Of a DNA stretch of 56,011 nt, positions 15,181 through 21,823 are shown one piece after another. Location: IMG/VR virus record IMGVR_UViG_3300021197_001910, positions 1 through 56,011 of that record; one strand, given 5' to 3'. The stretch's first letter is position 1. The number at the start of each line of letters is the position of its first letter. Position numbers and translations under genes: made by a program. This DNA comes from a virus. Under the pieces are notes generated by a model, which did no database searches, was not told the DNA's origin, and saw only the letters and a list, made by a program, of their open reading frames with translations.

Positions 15181-15192
15181 GGATTATTTTGA

Positions 15193-15552
15193 TTATTCTG
15201 GCGCTGGCGGTCTTGTTAGAGCTTGACTTTGGGTTTGTGTTCCGCGCGGGAAGAAACTATCAATCTTTCGCTCGATGTTACCCATTAATTTTTCCAATTC
15301 TTGTCGCATAATGGCTATCTCTTCTTCCGCAACCTGTCGCGGATCCTTAGACTCCTTGCGCGCCTTATTTCGAATAAGGCTGAGGATCTCGTTCATGAAC
15401 TCGTTGCTGTTGGGCATCTTTCCCCACCGGAGTCCAAGCAGGCGATTAATCATTCCATCACCATCATCAAAGGGATCTTCTATAAAGCCCTCACTCACTT
15501 GCGATATTTCTTCCTTGATAATCTGTCGTAGTTTTGCTTTTGAAATCTTCAT
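15193..15552 (-). CDS. Small protein with MKISK-type leader, family member A (119 aa)
   Basis: It begins MKISKAKLRQIIKEEISQV, a leader shared with three neighbouring genes. The rest is helical with a charged middle (NEFMNEILSLIRNK) and a Glu/Arg-rich helix, and ends in a Pro/Thr-rich tail. Acidic and basic residues alternate in coiled-coil-like fashion near residues 70-95. No domain or catalytic residues are visible. An I-K-E sits at residues 12-14 in the leader, which would fit a T4-type prohead protease site. It is the last gene of this series before the promoter gap. Confidence 0.75.
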   Translation of the reverse strand: MKISKAKLRQIIKEEISQVSEGFIEDPFDDGDGMINRLLGLRWGKMPNSNEFMNEILSLIRNKARKESKDPRQVAEEEIAIMRQELEKLMGNIERKIDSFFPRGTQTQSQALTRPPAPE

Positions 15553-15579
15553 GCTTTTGGTTATCCTATAATATTTTTA

Positions 15580-15981
15580 TTATTTAGAGAGCACTGGCTC
15601 CGGGTTATCAACTGGGCTACCGTCGTACACATTGACGCGGCCGGAAGTGCCGATATCTTTCGCAACTTTTGCCAACGCTTCCTCTGGAGTCTTAGCATCA
15701 GCTTTTGAAACCTTATCAACACCCATGTCGCTACCCACATACCAATGTCCGGTGCGGAGCGTCTCTCGGGATCCGATCTCTTGCTCTTCGCCAGGAAGAG
15801 GCGGTGTGATGCGCTTAGACTGATCCGTGGGGCGGGCGCGCTTCGGAGTGCGCACGGTCTTATCTAAAGGAACAGTGATCTTCGTGGTTTGGCGGCCGCG
15901 AGGGGCTATCACTGTTCCTGTGCCATAGTCGCCTATGACCTCTTGGATAATCTCTAGTAATCTGGTTTTGGATATCTTCAT
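15580..15981 (-). CDS. Small protein with MKISK-type leader, family member B (133 aa)
   Basis: The true start is the ATG at 15981, which gives MKISKTRLLEIIQEVIGDY and falls 2 bp after the stop of the previous gene; a longer frame upstream is a shadow of that gene. After the leader comes a low-complexity basic and Pro/Thr-rich region. A C-terminal stretch with WYVGSDMGVDKVSKADAKTP and a small alpha/beta-like tail (EALAKVAKDIGTSGRVNVY) follows. The leader carries I-Q-E at residues 12-14. No known domain is visible. Confidence 0.78.
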   Translation of the reverse strand: MKISKTRLLEIIQEVIGDYGTGTVIAPRGRQTTKITVPLDKTVRTPKRARPTDQSKRITPPLPGEEQEIGSRETLRTGHWYVGSDMGVDKVSKADAKTPEEALAKVAKDIGTSGRVNVYDGSPVDNPEPVLSK

Positions 15982-15982
15982 T

Positions 15983-16492
15983 TTATTTACCGCGCCAGTT
16001 CGTGTTAGCAGAGCCGAGCGCGCCTTGGCGAGCGTTTTGCTTACGCTTATCGGCTTCTTTTTCTTCCGGGGAAGGGCGATAAGTCGGGCGCCTCTTAGGT
16101 TCGCCACGATAAGTCGAGCGCCTCTCAGGTTCGCCGCGATATTCCTCCAGCTCCATCTCGCCATCAGTATCGCCCACAGGCACTGGCTTATCGTAGTGAC
16201 TAGTGGGGTCATACATCGGGTTGTCGCGCATGGCAGCAACAACGCGTGCCGTCACTTCGTCGCGGTCGATGCCCTCGATGGCATCAGCCAACTCATCAAA
16301 GCGCGCAAATTGGTCGATAATCTTTCGTGCCATTATTTTTGCGATCATAGTTCCCTCTGGTGTGCCGAGAAGTTCGGCAACATGAGAAGAGTCGTCTTCA
16401 ACTTCGGGTTCGGCGAATTGATCTATCGCCGGGCCCATAAATTCAAGCTCTTCCTTGATAATCTCTTTAAGTCTTTGTTTGGTGATTTTCAT
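15983..16492 (-). CDS. Small protein with MKISK-type leader, family member C (169 aa)
   Basis: It begins MKITKQRLKEIIKEELEFM. A helical region with AIDQFAEPEVEDDSSH and AKIMARKIIDQFARFDELAD follows, then a Pro/Arg/Glu-rich, probably disordered half that contains two near-identical YRGEP-(E/K)-RR-x-TYR repeats (about residues 118-138). The ATG overlaps the previous stop as ATGA. The highly charged, disordered C-terminus suggests a nucleic-acid or capsid-interior role, but no function is known. Confidence 0.78.
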   Translation of the reverse strand: MKITKQRLKEIIKEELEFMGPAIDQFAEPEVEDDSSHVAELLGTPEGTMIAKIMARKIIDQFARFDELADAIEGIDRDEVTARVVAAMRDNPMYDPTSHYDKPVPVGDTDGEMELEEYRGEPERRSTYRGEPKRRPTYRPSPEEKEADKRKQNARQGALGSANTNWRGK

Positions 16493-16845
16493 GGCTTTCT
16501 AAACCTCTCCATATCTGATCGGAAATCGCCTGCCGATCGGGGGCGGGAAATCCTTTTAAGTCCCCGTCGCGATTGTTGGGCTCGGGAACCAGCAGTGCGG
16601 TTGAAAGCATCCCTGTAAGCTTCCATATAGTGTTTTGATGCAAAGCCGTGGGGAGGCGTTGGCTCTCTACCGGCGGCTCCGTCAGCTTCGCCGTCTTGTT
16701 TCGCCTTCTCCCACCGATTTGGCCGGCCTGCTTGGCGCGCCTGGATGAACGCGTCGTCCGCTTCGCCTTCATGATCGCGACCCTCATGCACAGCAGAGAG
16801 TTCTTCTTTGATAATCTCTATGAGTCTAGCTTTTGAAATCTTCAT
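16489..16845 (-). CDS. Small protein with MKISK-type leader, family member D (118 aa)
   Basis: It begins MKISKARLIEIIKEELSAV and is followed by an acidic segment (HEGRDHEGEADDAF), then a strongly basic, Arg/Lys/Gln/Pro-rich region ending RFRKP. The protein is basic overall after residue 35. The I-K-E at residues 12-14 is the same as in members A and C. It overlaps the small upstream gene by 20 bp and ends in an ATGA overlap with member C. No known domain is visible. Confidence 0.78.
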   Translation of the reverse strand: MKISKARLIEIIKEELSAVHEGRDHEGEADDAFIQARQAGRPNRWEKAKQDGEADGAAGREPTPPHGFASKHYMEAYRDAFNRTAGSRAQQSRRGLKRISRPRSAGDFRSDMERFRKP

Positions 16846-16984
16846 TCTGTGTTTCCTTGTTATGGCGGCGCTTCATGTCTCTCAACAAATCCTCGCCCAT
16901 ATCCCGTATTTCATGCACCATCTTTGCTCGCTTATGTATCTCTTCAAGAATGATCTCCATTACACGATGGCGTCTATTCTTCAT
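16826..16984 (-). CDS. Small basic protein (52 aa)
   Basis: I take the start at ATG 16984 because AGGAG lies five bases upstream and the gene then begins 8 bp after the primase stop; the longer frame begins inside the primase gene. The product starts MKNRRHRVMEIILEEIHKR and is helical and highly charged throughout (Arg, Lys, Glu, Met). The MEIILEEI stretch resembles the EIIKEEL of the MKISK leaders of the genes downstream, but the N-terminus differs. No known domain is visible. Confidence 0.7.
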   Translation of the reverse strand: MKNRRHRVMEIILEEIHKRAKMVHEIRDMGEDLLRDMKRRHNKETQNEDFKS

Positions 16985-16992
16985 GAGATCTC

Positions 16993-17928
16993 CTACAGCG
17001 ACATAGCTAGTGTCAACAATAAATAGTTGTCTGATGTGATAAGAGTAGCATTTTCCAAGCATTTCTGAAAGTCATCTTTTTTCATTGACCCTACATCCTC
17101 GTGGTCTCCGATATTTACTTTCCAAACTTCAATATCAAAATCCAATAGTGTTTTAATAATCTCTAGTTCTTTTTTTGTGGCGTCGGGATCTAGTGCAATG
17201 TATACGCCTGCGTCTTCTTTGACGATCTTGCGTAGCAGAACCGAGTATTCGTTTAGCGTGGATCCCAGGATGGGCACCGCATTACGTCCCGCCAGAATCG
17301 CATCAAAGACTCCCTCCACCAAAATGATATCTGATGTCCAATCAACGAACAAATCATTAAAAACAACATTCTTGCTAGCTGGTGGATTCTTATACTTTGG
17401 ATATGCCTTGTTGTCGTATGACCGAGAGATGAAGTAGTTTAAATCCCCCTCATCATCAAAAGAAGGAATAATGATGCGACCTTCATAATCGCCCTGAGAA
17501 CAATACCCCATCTTCCACCATACAATATCTTGTTTGCTGATTCCTCTTTTACGAAGGTAGTTGCGCGCTGCGAAGCCTGTCGGTGGAATGTCCTTGGCGG
17601 CCAAGGAAATAAATCCTTCTGGCATATCCAGGATCTGCTTCTCTTCAATCTTCTCGCCGAAGAGATCTTCTAGCTGATCAAAATTGATTTCAGTTGTTAG
17701 CTCACGCCACTGTGACTTATCAGTGTTTGTTCCGAAGCGTCGGATGACGCGGTAGATGTTTTTGCCGCGGGTGTCGCAGACCCAGCACTTGTAGTAGCCT
17801 TTTTCTACGTTGACAGAAAACTTACGCTTGTGATGCTTGCAATAAGGGCAAGCAAATAAATACTCATTGTTGGATCGGTAAGAATGTCCGAGAACATTAG
17901 TTAGTATCTTGAGTTTCTTCGTTTTCAC
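16993..17928 (-). CDS. gp61: DNA primase, gp61/DnaG type (311 aa)
   Basis: Primase lays down RNA primers for lagging-strand synthesis with a replicative helicase. A zinc-binding domain sits at residues 24-51 (CPYC at 27-30 and CWVC at 48-51). A TOPRIM domain follows, with Glu205 in IILVEGVFDAI and the Asp pair in IALDPDA (Asp247, Asp249). A middle segment (about 105-185) has WWKMGYCSQGDYEGRIIIPSFD, as in the DnaG RNA polymerase core. At 311 aa it is close to phage T4-type primases (about 340 aa). It overlaps the ruvC-like gene by 32 bp, so the two are probably co-translated. No gp41-type helicase is present in the window. Confidence 0.92.
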   Translation of the reverse strand: MKTKKLKILTNVLGHSYRSNNEYLFACPYCKHHKRKFSVNVEKGYYKCWVCDTRGKNIYRVIRRFGTNTDKSQWRELTTEINFDQLEDLFGEKIEEKQILDMPEGFISLAAKDIPPTGFAARNYLRKRGISKQDIVWWKMGYCSQGDYEGRIIIPSFDDEGDLNYFISRSYDNKAYPKYKNPPASKNVVFNDLFVDWTSDIILVEGVFDAILAGRNAVPILGSTLNEYSVLLRKIVKEDAGVYIALDPDATKKELEIIKTLLDFDIEVWKVNIGDHEDVGSMKKDDFQKCLENATLITSDNYLLLTLAMSL

Positions 17929-18430
17929 TGATCCAGCCTGCCCTTGCTATGACATAGCTATCCGACCGGTCAGCGTAGCCAGCCTTTGGATTTCCATATC
18001 TAGTGTATTGTACATCAAAGCCAGGCACGTTGTCAACAACAAACTGCAAAGAAACTACTTTTGCCTTCTGTCCCTTGGGGATCTTGATGCCGCATAGCTT
18101 GCGGGCGGAGGTGGCGGCGAGGTATTTGGGTTCGCCATAAAACATATTATAACACAACCACGAAACAATGCCATTTATTTTTGATAAAAGTGATAAGGTT
18201 TGGGCTGATGAGAATCCTGAGCGGAATGATTGGAGCGATTGTTCAATATATACTTGTTCTATATCGTACTCCTCATTTATCACCTCAAGGCGAGTACTCA
18301 CGATTTCTATTTTCCGGAAGAAGCTCTTTTCTTTTCGCAAATCGATGTGATCGCAGGCAAGAATATTGCCCTCATAGTCAAGCACTGTATAACCAGTGAT
18401 GCTGGTGGATATGTCTAGTCCTAAAATCAT
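17897..18430 (-). CDS. ruvC: RuvC-like Holliday junction resolvase (177 aa)
   Basis: The RNase-H-fold resolvase signature is present: GLDISTSITGYTVLD with Asp6, a strand with YIEQS (Glu63), and a C-terminal GYADRSDSYVIA with Asp154 and Asp157, giving the expected acidic metal-binding set. Length is normal for phage RuvC-like enzymes. Such proteins cut branched DNA before packaging, the job T4 gives to endonuclease VII. The gene overlaps the primase by 32 bp and lies next to tail genes. A sigma70-like sequence lies inside it (18007-18036). Confidence 0.9.
   Translation of the reverse strand: MILGLDISTSITGYTVLDYEGNILACDHIDLRKEKSFFRKIEIVSTRLEVINEEYDIEQVYIEQSLQSFRSGFSSAQTLSLLSKINGIVSWLCYNMFYGEPKYLAATSARKLCGIKIPKGQKAKVVSLQFVVDNVPGFDVQYTRYGNPKAGYADRSDSYVIARAGWISENEETQDTN
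18007..18036 (-). promoter_or_regulatory. Possible sigma70 promoter inside ruvC, reading toward primase
   Basis: The minus strand has TTGACA (18031-18036), an 18-nt spacer and TACAAT (18007-18012), 6/6 and 5/6 matches. It would start transcription near 18000 and could drive the primase, whose start is at 17928, and the small genes behind it. It lies in coding sequence, so chance is a real possibility. An early promoter would be sensible for primase next to late tail genes. Confidence 0.3.
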
Positions 18431-18442
18431 GAGGATATACTA

Positions 18443-19726
18443 TCAGAGATCTAGCTTAATCTTAAAAGTAAAATCTCTTTCAACCGTTTTTCTAACCGGG
18501 GTGGCCACCTTTGCAATAGCAATCAAATTCTTGTTGCCGTCATAAAGTCCGACCTTGGAAATATATGTAGTCTTCTCAAAGGATCCGGTAGGATCGGCAT
18601 AAGAGGAGCTTACAACGTTCTTAATCTCCATCTTATCATTTTCAATGTATGCCTGCGAGCTACTGTTGGCAAAGTTGTTGGCAGTATACTTGATAAAGGT
18701 GGGATTTGTTGATTGGTTAAGTTCTCCTTTGGGAGCGCTAGCAAACGCGGTCAAAGTTTGAACCATCGATGTGCCACTCATTTCCATCAGGAAGGACGCA
18801 CTAGGCGCTGTGATCAATCCCACAGCAGGATCGGGTCCAGGACCTAGGTCGTCGCCGACAGTGCCCAGTACAGAGCCTGTGAGGGACTGTGCGAATACTG
18901 TCCATCGAGGGCGGCTCAATACCGATGGGCTCGTGTAATAACTCTGATCATCTGACAAAGATACTGAGCTTGTTAAGATAAGGAACCCCTCATTGTAAAG
19001 CGCCAACCCAATAGCACTGCCAGAGGTCTCTCCGTAGGTACCATACAATACGCCGTCGCGATTAGTGTCTTGTGCGCGTGCAATCAGGGTACCCGTAATA
19101 TAATAGTTAAGATCCACGGTTCCCTGTTTAATGGTTGACCCATAAAAAATGCTGGGTATATTGATCAGCCCTAGTTCTATTAAATTAAAGTCTCGTACGC
19201 TGCTAGAGTAAGTAAATTGTGGATTAAGATAACCATAGTGATTGATTGTGTTCTTTAATGCCAGGATGTGTGACACCGCCCCAGTCATATTGGTGGGACT
19301 TACATAAAGTGGGTTACCGGAGGATCGAGGGGTCGTGGCCGAATAAAACTCTTTAGCGATGCTGGCAGTGTAGGGATAGTTGTTAATCAGAACATCACCA
19401 TATTGAGATGCATCCCATGAGGCTGCGGCTTCTGACCTAAATCCTAAACGGTCTCCTCCCTTGACCACCCAGGAATAGATAAGTCCGTTGTCGGTGACGT
19501 CCCCTCCGATGAAGCGATCAGTCGAAGAACTAACTCTATCGACATTCATCTCATAGAGGGATACGTGTCCCCCATCGGTTAATCGGATTGGATCCGCAAA
19601 AGCTCCCGAGATATTGGGAGTATTATTATAGTATGCCGAACCACTATAAACTAGAAATTTAACACTTGGAAAAGTCTTTAATGTGTTGCGGTAAACATCA
19701 TTTTTGTTAAACTTATAGTACGGCAT
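18443..19726 (-). CDS. Tail/fibre-type structural protein, member of a paralogous pair (427 aa)
   Basis: The protein is beta-rich and rich in Ser, Thr, Gly, Tyr and Asn, with no obvious catalytic motif. Its C-terminus (about residues 395-427) carries YISKVGLYD, LIAIAKVATPVRK and DFTFKIKLDL. A matching set, YVTAVGLYS, LLAVAKLSEPLKK and EFTARVRLDY, ends the adjacent 360-aa protein, so the two are paralogs or share a module. The gene is the last of the long tail/baseplate run before ruvC. A baseplate-attached or fibre-like virion component is likely; no receptor-binding domain is recognisable. Confidence 0.85.
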   Translation of the reverse strand: MPYYKFNKNDVYRNTLKTFPSVKFLVYSGSAYYNNTPNISGAFADPIRLTDGGHVSLYEMNVDRVSSSTDRFIGGDVTDNGLIYSWVVKGGDRLGFRSEAAASWDASQYGDVLINNYPYTASIAKEFYSATTPRSSGNPLYVSPTNMTGAVSHILALKNTINHYGYLNPQFTYSSSVRDFNLIELGLINIPSIFYGSTIKQGTVDLNYYITGTLIARAQDTNRDGVLYGTYGETSGSAIGLALYNEGFLILTSSVSLSDDQSYYTSPSVLSRPRWTVFAQSLTGSVLGTVGDDLGPGPDPAVGLITAPSASFLMEMSGTSMVQTLTAFASAPKGELNQSTNPTFIKYTANNFANSSSQAYIENDKMEIKNVVSSSYADPTGSFEKTTYISKVGLYDGNKNLIAIAKVATPVRKTVERDFTFKIKLDL

Positions 19727-19746
19727 GCCATGACCACATCATCTTA

Positions 19747-20829
19747 TTAGTAGTCTAGACGAACTCGAGCCGTAAACTCGGTTGCTGGAGTCTTCTTGAG
19801 AGGTTCCGACAACTTAGCAACAGCTAGAAGTTCGTTATCTGCCGAATACAGCCCAACAGCTGTGACATATGTTACTGGCTGATCCATGGAGTCCGTCTTC
19901 ACGACTATCTTACTACTTGACAAATAAGTTGGATTAGCCGAATAGTTAAAGTCCGTATTATTAGCCCGGCAGAAATAAACGGTGGAGTTAAGCTCTACGG
20001 TGTTGTTGAACAACAGGTTCTCGGTTCGGTGGCGCAATGCATCACAGTTGCCCGAGATGGCTGATCCAGACAGAATAGCCGACACACTCGCACTAGGATG
20101 CGAAGCGGCCCCCTCCGTGCGACTCATGCTAACCGGTACAGTCAGTAGGCTACCGAAAGCCGAGGCCGATAAGACGGCAATGCCTGCTTGATAATAAAGA
20201 AGTCCACAAGGCACATTATCTGCACTCAATGCGCCGGGCGAGCCAACGCTGCTTGAAGCAAACAGAATACCATATTCGCCGGCGGGGGAGTTAACCTTAA
20301 ATCCATTGGAGCCACTAGCATCTGTGATATTGATAGTCTCAGAGAAGGGATTTGCATAGTCTGCGCCTACGCCCAGAGTAAGCGTAAAGGAGCCTTTCTT
20401 GATCTCATCCTTAGACAAAAGCCGAGTGATATTAATGAAGTACGCCTCCTCGATCTTGGTGCCGTCTGTGAGGTCTCCGTCTTCATCAAACTCACGCACG
20501 ACACCTTGAGCGTTAAAGCCAGCAAGGACCTGGGCCATTTGATTATAGATGTTGATCTTTTTCGAATTCTGTAGGTGCGTGGCGCTGGCGCCGGACAACT
20601 CAGATCCTGCAGAGTAACCAGCAGTGAGATCAAAAATATGATTTGCGGACGAACTCAAGAAGGGATAGTCATAAACGGACTGAAACATCCCATGGCTATA
20701 GTTCTTAATGTTATTGTCCGAATATGTGCCTGATACAATTGTACCAGTTATCGGGATCGCCTCATGTAAGAGGTTCCTAGTTACACCCGAATCTTTGGTC
20801 GGATCAAATGTTTTAAATGAAGTTGCCAT
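19747..20829 (-). CDS. Tail/fibre-type structural protein, second member of the pair (360 aa)
   Basis: The protein is beta-rich with Ser/Ala/Gly-rich stretches and no membrane segment. It shares the C-terminal (VGLY-x8-LLAVAKL-x3-LKK-x5-EFT-x-R-V-x-LDY) module with the 427-aa neighbour. The upstream halves resemble each other much less. It lies between the 313-aa gene and the 427-aa gene with small gaps. A role at the tail periphery is probable, because the shared C-terminal module may be an attachment or trimerisation unit; this is inference. Confidence 0.83.
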   Translation of the reverse strand: MATSFKTFDPTKDSGVTRNLLHEAIPITGTIVSGTYSDNNIKNYSHGMFQSVYDYPFLSSSANHIFDLTAGYSAGSELSGASATHLQNSKKINIYNQMAQVLAGFNAQGVVREFDEDGDLTDGTKIEEAYFINITRLLSKDEIKKGSFTLTLGVGADYANPFSETINITDASGSNGFKVNSPAGEYGILFASSSVGSPGALSADNVPCGLLYYQAGIAVLSASAFGSLLTVPVSMSRTEGAASHPSASVSAILSGSAISGNCDALRHRTENLLFNNTVELNSTVYFCRANNTDFNYSANPTYLSSSKIVVKTDSMDQPVTYVTAVGLYSADNELLAVAKLSEPLKKTPATEFTARVRLDY

Positions 20830-20844
20830 TATTATATCCTTTTA

Positions 20845-21786
20845 TTAGCTTGTCTTCTTCACGAATCGAACTGCGATGTCTACGGTGTATCCCGTGGAGA
20901 CGCCCGACACTCGCAGGGTGGAATCAATAAACTTATAGTTTGCTGCAGCCAGTGTCTCGGTGCCGCTTGTGATTGCGGTGGTTCCATCGGTGCCTAGCTG
21001 ATTGAACAGGGACGTACTTGTCTTGAGATTGAGTGAGCTAGCTAGCTTCATCTCTGTTCGGGTACCGCGAGGTCCGTCAATATCCGATGCGGCTCCCGGG
21101 GCAATATTAGAGACGATATTGGCGCCAGACCGAGTGGCACTGTTAAGAGTCACGATATAGGTGGCGATGTTATCATCATCAATCGATGAAGGGCTTAGGG
21201 AAGTATTGCCGCCGTTTGGCATCAATGAAGCAAATCGGTTGTCAATCTGCACGAAATATTGTGTCTCTAAAAGTTTAGAGCTGATTGCAACTTGATCTGA
21301 GATTTCATTAGTGTTGAGTCCTTGGTCTGTCCGAATCATGTTTGTTCCTAGGTCGGGGCGGTAACCATTAAGGAGCCCAGCATCCAGACTATTGTTAGTG
21401 GTAGTAAGAGCGTTAACTGTCTCTTCATCAACTAAGACAACGTAGCTTGAAAGTCCGCTGTAATAACCGGAGCCACCAATCGTAGTGGCTGGTACAATGA
21501 CTGGTAAATATAAGAGATCGTTTTCGGCATACGAAATAAGACGCGACTTCATACTTGACATGTTATTAGTCATTGCCTCCAACACGGGAGTCTGGAGGAT
21601 ATTGATATCGTAGTATGAAGATCCCCTTTGACTGCTTTTATCATACAAAGTATAATCTATCTCATCGTCACCAAAGGCATACTTGGAAATATTAAAACTC
21701 CCATTGCCTTCGGCTAGTCGCTTCCGACCTAAGTCGGTTAATACGGCGTCCAAAATAATGTCGCCGGAGTTATCTAAGAATCCCAT
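20845..21786 (-). CDS. Structural protein with LTxxG...FxDDEIxY N-terminal motif (313 aa)
   Basis: The N-terminus reads GDIILDAVLTDLGRKRLAEG, then SFNISKYAFGDDEIDY. This pattern is shared with the 309-aa protein at 27212-28141. The middle and C-terminus are Ser/Thr/Asn-rich and probably beta-structured, ending with TGYTVDIAVRFVKKTS. The gene sits between two larger structural genes in the tail/baseplate run. No catalytic motif is visible. A virion protein is the likely call; its exact position is unknown. Confidence 0.83.
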   Translation of the reverse strand: MGFLDNSGDIILDAVLTDLGRKRLAEGNGSFNISKYAFGDDEIDYTLYDKSSQRGSSYYDINILQTPVLEAMTNNMSSMKSRLISYAENDLLYLPVIVPATTIGGSGYYSGLSSYVVLVDEETVNALTTTNNSLDAGLLNGYRPDLGTNMIRTDQGLNTNEISDQVAISSKLLETQYFVQIDNRFASLMPNGGNTSLSPSSIDDDNIATYIVTLNSATRSGANIVSNIAPGAASDIDGPRGTRTEMKLASSLNLKTSTSLFNQLGTDGTTAITSGTETLAAANYKFIDSTLRVSGVSTGYTVDIAVRFVKKTS

Positions 21787-21823
21787 GTTGCTGTCCTCTT
21801 CATATAAATAGTCTTAAATGTCT

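Noticed and set aside
15982-16242. Upstream in-frame extension of the 133-aa gene (would give 220 aa)
   Set aside because: The extra N-terminal part runs through the coding region of the previous gene (15983-16492) in another frame. The ATG at 15981 matches the leader family exactly.
16467-16787. Minus-strand open frame of 106 aa overlapping member D
   Set aside because: It is an alternative frame of 16489-16845, low in complexity and without a start context. The MKISK leader in the other frame is conserved with three other genes.
21803-21810. TATAAATA on the plus strand between two tail genes
   Set aside because: There is no plus-strand gene to read, and it lies in an AT-rich 37-bp gap, so it is likely chance.
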